Part shown: positions 1 to 7,566 of the stretch, one piece after another
Position numbering within the stretch: position 1 is the stretch's first letter
How the letters are laid out: every line of letters starts with the position of its first letter
Assembly: GCA_018830105.1 (NCBI GenBank)
Contig: JAHJTC010000004.1
Coordinates: 372,001-436,000 of the forward strand
Reading direction: 5' to 3'
Source: Bacteroidota bacterium
GTDB taxonomy: Bacteria > Bacteroidota > Bacteroidia > Bacteroidales > F082
Length of the DNA: 64,000 bases
Made by a program: the position numbers and the translations under genes
Notes under the pieces: generated by a model
Seen by the model: only the letters and a program-made list of their open reading frames with translations
Databases searched by the model: none
Told to the model about the DNA's origin: nothing

Positions 1-1
1 G

Positions 2-106
2 AGGGCAGCAATAAATTTTGTTGAAAGAAGTGGCAAGGATACCATCATTACCGAATCAACACTACTGGGAGTTGATGATGGTGGAACACGTATAACTATT
101 GTTTAA
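2..106 (+). CDS. C-terminal end of an unrecognised protein
   Basis: An open frame enters from the left edge and ends at a TAA at 104-106, giving the last 34 residues of a protein (ending ...GGTRITIV). A good intrinsic terminator lies 17 bp after the stop, which supports it as a real gene end. The short tail shows no motif, so no function is proposed. Confidence 0.6.
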   Translation, partial: RAAINFVERSGKDTIITESTLLGVDDGGTRITIV

Positions 107-123
107 ACCTATTGGATTTAGTT

Positions 124-160
124 AAAAAAAGGAACAATCATTTGCTTGTTCCTTTTTTTT
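124..160 (+). terminator. Intrinsic terminator, probably bidirectional
   Basis: The arms AAGGAACAA and TTGTTCCTT form a 9-bp stem, flanked by an A-run on one side and eight T on the other. It follows the truncated plus-strand gene and also lies downstream of the minus-strand rex gene, so it can serve both. Confidence 0.85.
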
Positions 161-198
161 ATTTTCCGACAGAATAAACAATACAGCAAATTGTTAGC

Positions 199-834
199 TT
201 ATTCTTCGTCCATTTCCTGTAATTTCACATAAAAAGCTACCTTTTCGAGAGTTGTAATCATATCATACTCTTCAAGATACACTTCTTTGGGAACATTTAC
301 GGGTTTAGGTGTATAATTCAGGATTCCTTTTATACCGGCTTTTACAAGCAGATCGGCAGTAGCTATTGCATGATCGGCAGGCACTGTTAAAATGCCTATT
401 TTGATGTCATTTTCGAGCACTATTTTTGCCATGTCTTCAATACTGTAACACGGAACCCCCGACATGGTATTGCCTATCTTATCGGGATTTGTGTCGAAAC
501 CGGCAACAATTTTTAGCTTTGAGCGCTTTCCGGCAAAGTAATTAATAAGTGCTCTTCCCAAATTACCCATACCAATAATGGCCACATGCAGTCCGTCCTC
601 CGAATCGATGATGATTCCAATAAGGTCGATCAATTCTTTAACATTATAGCCTTTGCGTAAGGTGCCGGTATAACCAATTAACATAAGGTCGCGGCGAACC
701 TGAACTGCTGTAATATGCTGAATCTTGGCTATTTCATGGGAATAAATATGGCTTTTCCCTTTTTCGTGACATAACAAAAGAGCCCGGCGGTATTGGCTGA
801 GTCGTTCAATTGTTTTATGTGGTAAATGTTTCAT
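199..834 (-). CDS. rex: Redox-sensing transcriptional repressor Rex (copy 1)
   Basis: Rex proteins are dimeric repressors that release DNA when the NADH/NAD+ ratio rises, and so control fermentation and respiration genes. The protein has an N-terminal winged helix (about 1-75) with the family signature VRRDL...GY at 47-63, then a Rossmann NAD-binding domain with GMGNLG at 88-93. The ATG at 834 is preferred over an upstream TTG because it aligns with the start of the second Rex in the window (both MK..LP.KT.ERLSQYRR). It is 211 residues, a normal family length. It lies downstream of hypA-hypB on the same strand but after a 214-bp gap that contains its own promoter and a Rex-type operator, so autoregulation is likely. 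A role in hydrogenase control is inferred from the neighbours. Confidence 0.93.
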   Translation of the reverse strand: MKHLPHKTIERLSQYRRALLLCHEKGKSHIYSHEIAKIQHITAVQVRRDLMLIGYTGTLRKGYNVKELIDLIGIIIDSEDGLHVAIIGMGNLGRALINYFAGKRSKLKIVAGFDTNPDKIGNTMSGVPCYSIEDMAKIVLENDIKIGILTVPADHAIATADLLVKAGIKGILNYTPKPVNVPKEVYLEEYDMITTLEKVAFYVKLQEMDEE

Positions 835-883
835 CAGGGCATTCAAAGTAGGCAAATTGGATTAATTGTAAAATGCTAAGCAG

Positions 884-914
884 CAAAGCTAATACCTCAG
901 CAGAACATGCGCAA
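884..914 (-). promoter_or_regulatory. Promoter of rex copy 1
   Basis: On the minus strand TTG (914-912) is followed after 20 nt by TAGCTTTG (891-884), an exact match to the Bacteroidota TTG-N19-21-TAnnTTTG pattern. The predicted start, near 880, gives a leader of about 45 nt before the ATG at 834. Confidence 0.7.
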
Positions 915-920
915 GTATTT

Positions 921-938
921 TTGTTAAAAAATTCACAT
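921..938. promoter_or_regulatory. Candidate Rex operator
   Basis: TTGTTAAAAAATTCACAT matches the Rex operator pattern known from Firmicutes (TTGTGAA-W4-TTCACAA) at 16 of 18 positions. It ends 7 bp upstream of the -33 element of the rex promoter. A perfect half site, TTGTGAA, follows directly at 938-944. The site is seen directly. Binding by either Rex is inferred. Confidence 0.55.
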
Positions 939-1048
939 TGTGAAACTTTATCAACTAAACGATTGATCTCTTACGGCAATTTGTTTGATATAAAACATAC
1001 TGCACGTCTGTTTTATATCAAAAAATCTAAAAATTGTCAATCAGCTTC

Positions 1049-1879
1049 TTATGCTTTCAATTTACGCATCCAATTATGCCATTCGGGCATGCCTTCACCG
1101 GTTTTCGCACTTAGCGTAATAAACTCAAGCTGAGGATTTACCTTTAAGGCTGTTTCTTTGAACCTGGCTGTGTCAAAATCGACATAGGGGAGGAGATCCG
1201 TTTTATTGATAAGACAAAGGTGTGCTGTTTCAAACATGGTGGGGTACTTGGCAGGTTTGTCATCGCCTTCGGTAACGCTGATGATAACAACCCTTTTTGT
1301 TTCTCCCAGGTCAAACAAACTAGGACAAACCAAATTGCCAACGTTTTCAATAAAAAGGATACTGTTTTGCTTTAAGTCAAGCTGTTTCATGGCCTTATTT
1401 ACCATCAGTGCATCCAGGTGACAACCATTACCGGTATTAATTTGAATTACCGGGGCTCCTGCTTTGTGAATCCTGTCGGCATCATTTAAAGTTTGCTGAT
1501 CGCCTTCGATAACAGCGCATAGAAGCTGATCACCAAATTCGCGGATACTGCGCTCCAGAATACTTGTTTTGCCACTTCCGGGTGAACTTACCAGATTGAG
1601 CGCAACGATTTTCATCCCTTCAAAAAAACCACGATTTCGTTCGGCAAGCTGTTCATTTTTTGACAGAATATTGCGTTCAAGCGAAATACTATGCGTATGG
1701 CTGTGATCGTGCGCGTGGTCGTGACCGTGCTGATGACCGTGATCATCATGGCTGTGGTCGTGTGCATGCACGTGACTGCTGTCTCCGTGATGGTGTTCGT
1801 GACTGTGCAATAAGTTATTTTCTCCTGGTTTTCTGTAAGTGATGTGGTCGTCTTCGCCACAGCCGCATGTTCCGCACAT
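1049..1879 (-). CDS. hypB: Hydrogenase nickel incorporation GTPase HypB
   Basis: HypB is the GTPase that delivers nickel, with HypA, to the precursor of [NiFe]-hydrogenase large subunits in the cytoplasm. The N-terminus carries the high-affinity nickel motif CGTCGC (2-7). A histidine-rich nickel-storage segment follows at about 25-63, with some 20 His alternating with Asp and Gly. The GTPase domain starts with the P-loop SSPGSGKTS near 98-106 and runs to the end at 276 residues. The gene starts 17 bp after hypA on the same strand, so the two are surely one transcription unit. Having both the CxxCGC motif and a long His tract is the storage-plus-delivery form of the family. Confidence 0.97.
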   Translation of the reverse strand: MCGTCGCGEDDHITYRKPGENNLLHSHEHHHGDSSHVHAHDHSHDDHGHQHGHDHAHDHSHTHSISLERNILSKNEQLAERNRGFFEGMKIVALNLVSSPGSGKTSILERSIREFGDQLLCAVIEGDQQTLNDADRIHKAGAPVIQINTGNGCHLDALMVNKAMKQLDLKQNSILFIENVGNLVCPSLFDLGETKRVVIISVTEGDDKPAKYPTMFETAHLCLINKTDLLPYVDFDTARFKETALKVNPQLEFITLSAKTGEGMPEWHNWMRKLKA

Positions 1880-1896
1880 AATAATTTCTCCTTTGC

Positions 1897-2250
1897 TTAT
1901 GAGTGATTTGTTACAATATCTAATGAAGATATTTTTAATTCTTTTCCTTTTAAAAAACTTGTATTTAGACTATTACAGTATGGACAAACCTTAAAATAGT
2001 CGTCTGTTTTAAACTCATTACAGCAATTTTCACATACTGCAACGGCTTCAATAATATGATAATGCAATTCAGCTTTTTCAGCAACACTTTCGCGAACAGC
2101 TTCTTCCATAGCGAACTTTAGTGCATCAGGCTCTACTCCAGACAATGTGCCAATAGCAAGATGAACCGCCGAAACAGTTTTTGCATCATGTTTTTTGGCT
2201 TCTTCCTCCAGAATTTCCACAATTTGCATGGCAATGGAAAGTTCGTGCAT
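1897..2250 (-). CDS. hypA: Hydrogenase maturation nickel metallochaperone HypA
   Basis: HypA hands nickel to the hydrogenase large subunit together with HypB. The start at 2250 gives MHELSIAMQ, and His2 is the invariant nickel ligand, which rules out the longer frame starting at 2271. A structural zinc site is formed by C73-x2-C76 and C89-x2-C92. The protein has 117 residues, the usual length. It is the first gene of hypA-hypB. A -7 box (TATTTTTG) is present on the minus strand at 2276-2269, with an 18-bp palindrome just upstream. Confidence 0.96.
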   Translation of the reverse strand: MHELSIAMQIVEILEEEAKKHDAKTVSAVHLAIGTLSGVEPDALKFAMEEAVRESVAEKAELHYHIIEAVAVCENCCNEFKTDDYFKVCPYCNSLNTSFLKGKELKISSLDIVTNHS

Positions 2251-2268
2251 AACCGCTAATTTAGTGTG

Positions 2269-2276
2269 CAAAAATA
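2269..2276 (-). promoter_or_regulatory. -7 box for hypA-hypB
   Basis: The minus strand reads TATTTTTG, which fits TAnnTTTG and would start transcription about 15 nt before the hypA ATG. No TTG lies at the expected -33 distance. That region is instead occupied by an inverted repeat, suggesting an activator-dependent or otherwise regulated promoter. Confidence 0.45.
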
Positions 2277-2289
2277 GTCAAAACTATCC

Positions 2290-2307
2290 AAACAGAGGTC
2301 TCTGTTT
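2290..2307. repeat. 18-bp inverted repeat upstream of hypA
   Basis: The arms AAACAGAG and CTCTGTTT are perfect 8-bp inverted repeats separated by GT. The centre lies about 34 bp upstream of the predicted hypA transcription start, where the -33 element would be. It is a plausible operator; the binding protein is unknown. Confidence 0.6.
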
Positions 2308-2410
2308 TGCAAGGCTGCTGTAGTAAATAAATCTGGTTTTTTTAATAAAATGAATCTTTCTAGAAACTACATTTTTACTATTTAGATTTGTTATAAATAA
2401 TATAAGTTAC

Positions 2411-2441
2411 TTGTAATCAGTTGTCAAATGTTGTATATTTA
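2411..2441 (+). promoter_or_regulatory. Likely promoter of the zinc-ribbon gene
   Basis: TTG (2411-2413), 20 nt, then TATATTTA (2434-2441), one base from the TAnnTTTG consensus. The predicted leader is about 35 nt. A 6-bp inverted repeat, GTTGTC/GACAAC (2420-2425 and 2450-2455), brackets the -7 region and could be an operator. Confidence 0.45.
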
Positions 2442-2479
2442 TACTGTTAGACAACAAATTAACCTCAAAACAAAAAATC

Positions 2480-2881
2480 ATGGAAAAGGAAGTTTCACTC
2501 GTTGTAAAATGCCCACTTTGCAGTGAACCACTGATGGATAAAGTTCATCTCATTAATAAAAGGCCTTCTGTTAAAATCAACATTGAGACAGCACATGAAC
2601 GAGGTGTGCTGCGTCTTTGCGGGCTTTATGGCAATAGCTCAAAAGAATCAGATATTGAGATAGAAGAAGGAGAAATTGTTTCTATGTTTTGTCCACACTG
2701 CAACAAGGAATTATCGATTAAGGAGACCTGCGAAACATGCGGAGCACCGCTTATTGCCTTTGTAATCAAGGCTGGTGGCGTTGTTCGTATTTGCTCTCGC
2801 AATGGTTGCACCAACCACCACATAGTTTTCAAAGAAGTATCGGAAGAGCTTTCAAAGTTTTACTATGAATATGGCTTTTGA
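2480..2881 (+). CDS. Small multi-cysteine zinc-ribbon protein, function unknown
   Basis: A 133-residue cytoplasmic protein with nine cysteines in paired arrangements: C11-x2-C14, C47, C71-x2-C74, C84-x2-C87 and C105-x4-C110, followed by HH at 113-114. The N- and C-terminal parts look like an internal duplication, each a CxxC knuckle followed by a beta-rich stretch and a short G-V-x-R-[LI]-C segment. This pattern suggests two zinc ribbons, with metal binding or redox chemistry as possibilities. I do not recognise the family. It is divergent from hypA-hypB, 229 bp away, and is followed by a thioredoxin gene, so it may belong to the hydrogenase or redox context. That is inference from position only. 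Confidence 0.8.
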   Translation: MEKEVSLVVKCPLCSEPLMDKVHLINKRPSVKINIETAHERGVLRLCGLYGNSSKESDIEIEEGEIVSMFCPHCNKELSIKETCETCGAPLIAFVIKAGGVVRICSRNGCTNHHIVFKEVSEELSKFYYEYGF

Positions 2882-2998
2882 TTCCTTTAGATTGAAGGAA
2901 GTCAATATGCATGAGACGACTTGTAGCAAAATGACAGAAAGGTTTACAATAGATTTTTCTGACAAAATTTCAGTGATTTATAACTGGTACTTTGTTTG

Positions 2999-3328
2999 AT
3001 GCGTCATGACAAACAAGTCAGTAAATTTATGAAAGGAAATTTCAACAATATTATAAACGGAGACAAGGCTGTTCTGGTTGATTTTCATGCAGTATGGTGT
3101 CAGCCCTGCAAGGTTCAGGCTCCGATTATTAAAGAGGTTGCTGCTGCGCTAAGTGACAAATTACGCGTAATTAAAATTGATGTGGACGCCAACAGAATAG
3201 TTTCCACGCGTTATCATATCAGTGCTGTGCCAACACTGGCTTTGTTCAAAAAGGGTGAAATTGTTTGGCGCGAATCGGGATTGCTATCCAAAAATCAACT
3301 GATAACTGCGTTGAACAAGTTTTTGTAA
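2999..3328 (+). CDS. Thioredoxin-family protein with WCQPC active site
   Basis: A thioredoxin-fold thiol-disulfide oxidoreductase of 109 residues. The active site is WCQPC (33-37), where the classical thioredoxin has WCGPC; the Gln would be expected to change the redox potential. The cis-proline segment SAVPTLALFKKGE is present. There is no signal peptide, so it is cytoplasmic. I start at the ATG at 2999; the TTG just before it and a later ATG at 3029 are alternatives. The gene follows the zinc-ribbon gene by 117 bp and converges on hypE with only 6 bp between stop codons. It may keep a cysteine-rich partner reduced, but no partner can be proved. Confidence 0.9.
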   Translation: MRHDKQVSKFMKGNFNNIINGDKAVLVDFHAVWCQPCKVQAPIIKEVAAALSDKLRVIKIDVDANRIVSTRYHISAVPTLALFKKGEIVWRESGLLSKNQLITALNKFL

Positions 3329-3334
3329 AATCAT

Positions 3335-4348
3335 TTAGCAAATTCGCGGCAATTGCTCTCCGGCCAACATATCCACAATGCGATGCCCGCCAATACTTGT
3401 TTGAAGCATACAGCGCCCCGGCTTATCCTGCTTTATCTCACCAATAATTGCTGCATCTTTTCCTAAGGGATGCAGACGAAGTTGCGCCAAAAGGTCAGCA
3501 GCGTATTGCCCATCGACTACCAAAAGTACTTTTCCTTCGTTAGCAACATAGAGCGGATCAAATCCAAGAAGTTCGCACATCCCTCTTACAGAAGAATTTA
3601 CAGGAATCTCAGATTCAAACAGCTCAACACCAAATGACTTATTGCTGCAAATTTCCGTGGCAACGGTTGCCAGTCCGCCTCTTGTTGCATCCCGCATAAA
3701 GCGGATATGAGCTCCCAATGGCTTCAGCGATTGAATCAAGCCGTTGAGGCTGGCACAATCAGATTGCACCGGAGATTGGATATTTAATTGATTTCGGGCT
3801 GCCATTACCGCCATCCCATGATCACCTATACTACCGTTGATGAGAATTTTATCGCCTGGCTTGATGTTATTTTGATCAAGCTTAGTAAAAGCAGGTTCCA
3901 TAAATCCAACGCCAGCCGTATTGATAAATAATTTGTCGCATTTGCCGCGTTCAACAACTTTGGTGTCGCCGGTAACAATTTGTATGTCTGCTATTTTAGC
4001 TTCTTCTGCCATAGCTGCGACAACCTCTTCCAGAAGTTTTGTGCTTAATCCTTCTTCCAGAATAAAGGCGGCACTTAGGAATTTTGGCACAGCTCCTGCA
4101 ACAGCAAGGTCATTTACTGTGCCAGCAATTGCAAGTTTTCCAATATTCGCTCCGGGAAAAAATAATGGATCAACAACAAATGAATCTGTTGTAAAAGCCA
4201 ATTTCCCTGTTGAACCGCTAAAAATCGCTGAATCACCCAGTTTATCAAGTTTTGGATTCCCGAAATGCTTCAGAAATATGTTTTCGATTAAATCGTGCGT
4301 AAGCTGGCCACCGCTGCCATGACCGAGTAAGATATGTGCGTGTTTCAT
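3335..4348 (-). CDS. hypE: Hydrogenase maturation protein HypE (carbamoyl dehydratase)
   Basis: HypE is the PurM/ThiL-like ATPase that dehydrates the carbamoyl group, transferred to its C-terminal Cys by HypF, into the thiocyanate that becomes the CN ligand of the [NiFe] site. The start at 4348 gives MKHAHILLGHGSGG, with the conserved N-terminal GHGSGG motif. The C-terminus is ...PRIC, so the catalytic terminal cysteine is intact. The length, 337 residues, is typical. It stands alone on the minus strand, separated from hypAB by the zinc-ribbon and thioredoxin genes on the opposite strand. A TAAATTTG -7 box lies at 4399-4392. Confidence 0.97.
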   Translation of the reverse strand: MKHAHILLGHGSGGQLTHDLIENIFLKHFGNPKLDKLGDSAIFSGSTGKLAFTTDSFVVDPLFFPGANIGKLAIAGTVNDLAVAGAVPKFLSAAFILEEGLSTKLLEEVVAAMAEEAKIADIQIVTGDTKVVERGKCDKLFINTAGVGFMEPAFTKLDQNNIKPGDKILINGSIGDHGMAVMAARNQLNIQSPVQSDCASLNGLIQSLKPLGAHIRFMRDATRGGLATVATEICSNKSFGVELFESEIPVNSSVRGMCELLGFDPLYVANEGKVLLVVDGQYAADLLAQLRLHPLGKDAAIIGEIKQDKPGRCMLQTSIGGHRIVDMLAGEQLPRIC

Positions 4349-4391
4349 AAAAGATAAGTTAACCAAAATCAATAGCTGCTTTGGATTGCCG

Positions 4392-4399
4392 CAAATTTA
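4392..4399 (-). promoter_or_regulatory. -7 box for hypE
   Basis: The minus strand reads TAAATTTG about 44 nt before the hypE ATG. No clear -33 TTG is present. An inverted repeat GCCGCAAA/TTTGCGGC (4388-4395 and 4422-4429) overlaps this promoter, with half sites about three helical turns apart. Confidence 0.45.
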
Positions 4400-4603
4400 C
4401 ATGAATTTTGTTCAGTAGAATTTTGCGGCTGCAGATAGTTCCATGATAAAGAAAGCGAAAGTCAGCTGTTTTGGAAGCATGTATTAGAAGCAAAACTAAT
4501 GGTAGTGAGCCAGTTATTGTTTTAAAAAATTCAGAATCTAATGATGCTGCTATGCTGAATGCTTTGCTCTTTTGGTGTTGATGTTTTTTTACTTTAGCTT
4601 GTT

Positions 4604-5788
4604 TTAATTGAGGGATTCGTACCAATCCCATAACTCGTCCATTTCAGCACCTTTAATAAAATCTTGTGTTTTCATCAGTTTTTCAAAGTTTTCTAAATAT
4701 CGCAATGCTTCTTCAGTATTTTGCTGTAATTGAAGTACTTCAGCCATAAACAGCATCAGCCCGGGTTCATCGGGATAATATTCAAGCCCAACTTCCAGAA
4801 ATAATCTAGCTGTTTCATAATCGTTGGTATTATAATAATGACTGGTTAAGGAGTACCAATGCAGCAATTGTGGATGAATTGGGTAGGGGAGCTGTTCAAA
4901 ATCTTTAATTAATTGATTGACTGCATCTAAACCCCTTAAGGAATCCTGTTTTCCGGCGAACCAGGAGCCCAATATTTTATTGTAAGGGATAAATAAATCC
5001 GTGAGCATTATTGGCAGTGAAAGACCAAAATTTGTAATGTGATTTACATTTGGAAGCACTTGAAAACTCCAACGAAATCTTGGATTTTTGGTTGTGGTAT
5101 CTAGTCTTTCAGCCATTTTTCCAAGCTGCGTCATATAAGTTTGTTCTTCAAAACTATTTCCGGCAGTCATAAAAAAATAGTGAGAGTTTCCTTTCTCGTT
5201 TTGAGCCAGCTTGACTAATTTCGCTATTACCTCTTCTGTTTCAAAGAAACTACTGAAGCTTCCTGCAGCGTTAACATTTTCAGGATAATGTGCCAGTAAG
5301 TAATTTACCAGCCAACCTGTGCGCGAATGGCCGGCAATAATAAGATAATTGACAGCTGGATAACGCTTTTCAAAAGTGGGGATAAGTTCTTCGAACAGCA
5401 TTTTCGCTGTTCGTTCGATGCCAGAAATACTATCGCCTGTGCGAGGATCGGAATCTGTAAGCCAGAAACGTTTGTTTGGTGGAAAAGGAATTCCGGCTAC
5501 CAGCAGTTCTGGAATTTGTGCTGCGGCTCCGGTCAGAAAGTTAATGCTTCGCAAATGATAATTGAAACTGGTGCTGTTTTGCTGATCGAAAAGAAGTAAC
5601 AGAGGCATGGAATCCTGCTCCATATTTGTTGAATAACTTACAGGGATAGCTAACTGGCATTGAATACTATCGTTCCAGTAGTGTGAATAAAAACTCAGGC
5701 TGGCAGACTTGTACATTTCTATGCTTTCCTGTGATCGGATAAGATTGCTATTGAAAAGGATAATCGAAAAGAGTAGAAATAAACGCAT
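4604..5788 (-). CDS. Secreted esterase-like alpha/beta hydrolase with C-terminal TPR-like region
   Basis: The start at 5788 gives a clear signal peptide (MRLFLLFSIILFNSN..., about 20 residues); the frame extends upstream only as low-quality sequence. The mature protein resembles the esterase D/enterochelin-esterase group of alpha/beta hydrolases. GHSRTGW provides the nucleophile elbow GHSxxG, and a late NHIT may carry the catalytic His. The last about 100 residues look like two or three TPR helices (YYNTNDYETARLFLEVGLEY). The product has about 394 residues and is exported to periplasm or cell surface. The substrate is unknown. The 255-bp gap to hypE shows only the promoter-like elements listed. 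Confidence 0.85.
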   Translation of the reverse strand: MRLFLLFSIILFNSNLIRSQESIEMYKSASLSFYSHYWNDSIQCQLAIPVSYSTNMEQDSMPLLLLFDQQNSTSFNYHLRSINFLTGAAAQIPELLVAGIPFPPNKRFWLTDSDPRTGDSISGIERTAKMLFEELIPTFEKRYPAVNYLIIAGHSRTGWLVNYLLAHYPENVNAAGSFSSFFETEEVIAKLVKLAQNEKGNSHYFFMTAGNSFEEQTYMTQLGKMAERLDTTTKNPRFRWSFQVLPNVNHITNFGLSLPIMLTDLFIPYNKILGSWFAGKQDSLRGLDAVNQLIKDFEQLPYPIHPQLLHWYSLTSHYYNTNDYETARLFLEVGLEYYPDEPGLMLFMAEVLQLQQNTEEALRYLENFEKLMKTQDFIKGAEMDELWDWYESLN

Positions 5789-6001
5789 AGGATTAGATTT
5801 AATTTTGAAGCGAAAATAAATTTTTATTGTTTGCGATCCATAACTTACTACAAATAGTAGGTCTTCTACTTTCTTTTCATCAATAATGGTCACTTGCTTT
5901 TTAATAGTTTAGCAATCTTAAAGCAAAAACTTAAATTTCAAAGATACTAATGAAGCTTTTGTTTAACTTGCCGTGCAATTAGCAATGCAAAAACAGCGGA
6001 A

Positions 6002-6877
6002 ATGGACAAATCAAAAGCCGGATACACCGAAGGTATTGTATCGATAATTATTAATTCATTATTGTTTGTGTTGAAGTTATGGGCAGGTATCGTTACCGGA
6101 TCTATCGCGCTTACAGCTGATGCCTGGCACACACTTTCTGATTCTATAAGCTCAGTAATTGTTGTAATTGCAGTAAAACTTTCAGTCAAAAAACCAGATC
6201 GCGAGCATCCTTTCGGCCATGGGAGATGGGAGCAGATTGCAGCACTTTTCATTGCCTTTTTGTTGGCAATTATTGCTTATGATTTTTTGAAAGAAGCTGT
6301 AATTCAATACAGAAATAGAGAAGCTACCCAATTTGGTGTTATCGCAATCGTAGTAACAATATTGTCCATCATTCTGAAAGAGGCACTGGCACAATATGCT
6401 TTTTATATTGCCCGCAAAACGGATAATGTGAGCATAAAAGCAGATGGCTGGCATCATCGCACCGACGCTTTGTCATCCGTTGTGGTATTAATAGGTATAT
6501 TGTTTGCCAAACAATTTTGGTGGGTTGATAGTTTATTGGGTGTGATTATTGCCTTGATGTTGTTTTATGCTACTTACGAAATAGCGCGGGAAGCGATCAA
6601 TAAGCTTTTAGGTGAAAATATTAGCGACGAATTGATCGAAAAAATTATTGAAACAGCGAAAACAGTATCTTCTGAGGATTTTAGAATGCATCATTTTCAT
6701 ATGCACAATTATGTTAAACACCAGGAACTCACCTTTCATATCAAGCTTAGCAATCAGATGAGTATCGAAAAGGGACATCAGATTGCTACTGATATTGAAA
6801 ACGTTATTTTTAAAAAACTGGGAATCAGGACAACCATACATATTGAACCACTTGATTTTGAGCATCCTCATGACTAA
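6002..6877 (+). CDS. Cation diffusion facilitator family metal efflux transporter
   Basis: A 291-residue inner-membrane protein with about six transmembrane helices and a C-terminal cytoplasmic metal-binding domain, the standard CDF layout. The two metal-site helices are visible: ADAWHTLSDS (TM2) and ADGWHHRTDALSS (TM5). These contain the D/H ligands that bind Zn2+ or a similar divalent ion exchanged for protons. The C-terminal domain has the motif HFHMHNY and ends ...IEPLDFEHPHD. It stands alone on the plus strand. The substrate metal cannot be fixed from sequence; Zn, Fe, Co or Ni are all possible, and nickel would suit the neighbourhood. Confidence 0.92.
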   Translation: MDKSKAGYTEGIVSIIINSLLFVLKLWAGIVTGSIALTADAWHTLSDSISSVIVVIAVKLSVKKPDREHPFGHGRWEQIAALFIAFLLAIIAYDFLKEAVIQYRNREATQFGVIAIVVTILSIILKEALAQYAFYIARKTDNVSIKADGWHHRTDALSSVVVLIGILFAKQFWWVDSLLGVIIALMLFYATYEIAREAINKLLGENISDELIEKIIETAKTVSSEDFRMHHFHMHNYVKHQELTFHIKLSNQMSIEKGHQIATDIENVIFKKLGIRTTIHIEPLDFEHPHD

Positions 6878-6919
6878 ACGCAGGCCAAAATGGGTGTACA
6901 ATAAAAGCAAATTTAAAAA

Positions 6920-7456
6920 ATGGAATTATTAACAGATCGCCTGCAAATTAGGCCAATTGAGCCGTCTGATGCGGCAGCCCTATTTAGCTATCGTTCAGAT
7001 GCAGGAACCAATAAATATCAGGGCTGGATACCTAAAAGTCTGGATGACGTAAAGGCTTTCATTGACAAAACTTCGGATAAGATTAATGTACCGGGTACAT
7101 GGTATCAGTTTGTGATACAATACCCGCAAGCGCAGCACATGCTTATTGGTGATATCGGTATTCATTTTCATGAGGAGGACATTTCGCAGGTTGAAATTGG
7201 CTGCACACTTAGCATAGCCTATCAGAAAAAGGGAATTGCCACGGAAGCCTTAAAAAGCATCATTGAATTTTTATTTACTGATTTAAAAAAGCAAAAAATT
7301 TATGCATCTCTTGATCCGCGAAACACGGATTCTGTTAATCTGGTCAGTCGCCTTGGCTTTAGAAAAGAAGCACATTTCAAAGACCAGTTGTTTCTGAATG
7401 GAGAATGGGTAGATGATGTAATTTATGTGCTGTCGGGCAAGGATTGGAAAAGGTGA
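6920..7456 (+). CDS. GNAT acetyltransferase, RimJ/RimL type
   Basis: A 178-residue Gcn5-related N-acetyltransferase of the RimJ/RimL subgroup. The N-terminus LLTDRLQIRPIEPSDA is typical, and the acetyl-CoA region is QVEIGCTLSIAYQKKGIATEAL with the QxxGxA-like signature, followed by the late N-DS-NLVSRLGF segment common to this group. The substrate could be a ribosomal protein N-terminus, an antibiotic or a metabolite; nothing nearby decides this. It starts 42 bp after the CDF transporter and is followed by the duplicated tRNA-Lys terminator region. Confidence 0.88.
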   Translation: MELLTDRLQIRPIEPSDAAALFSYRSDAGTNKYQGWIPKSLDDVKAFIDKTSDKINVPGTWYQFVIQYPQAQHMLIGDIGIHFHEEDISQVEIGCTLSIAYQKKGIATEALKSIIEFLFTDLKKQKIYASLDPRNTDSVNLVSRLGFRKEAHFKDQLFLNGEWVDDVIYVLSGKDWKR

Positions 7457-7470
7457 TATAACTTCAACTT

Positions 7471-7526
7471 CTCCTGGTAACAAAAAAGCCATCATTGCTG
7501 ATGGCTTTTGTGATCCGTCGGAGGCT
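7471..7526. repeat. 56-bp direct repeat, copy 1 (terminator plus tRNA-Lys 3' end)
   Basis: This segment matches 7567-7622 at 55 of 56 positions, offset by 96 bp. It contains the hairpin GCCATCA-TTGC-TGATGGC and the antisense of the last 16 nt of tRNA-Lys. The rest of the tRNA is missing; instead a 5-bp hairpin CCCGA/TCGGG (7528-7550) follows. It is a broken partial duplication of the tRNA-Lys 3' region. Confidence 0.9.
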
Positions 7527-7566
7527 TCCCGAATCGGCTATCGCCTCTCGGGATCATACTTCTCGC

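Noticed and set aside
932-944. TTCACATTGTGAA as a CRP/FNR-type site
   Set aside because: The spacing of the arms (1 nt) does not fit CRP or FNR; overlap with a better Rex box explains it.
873-1133. Plus-strand 86-codon frame over the rex promoter
   Set aside because: It covers the rex operator and the end of hypB antisense, and its product has no features.
1612-1860. Frames with His/Thr repeats overlapping hypB
   Set aside because: They are other-frame readings of the His-rich codons in hypB.
4359-4631. 90-codon minus-strand frame upstream of hypE
   Set aside because: It overlaps the end of the esterase-like gene and the hypE promoter; composition is not protein-like.
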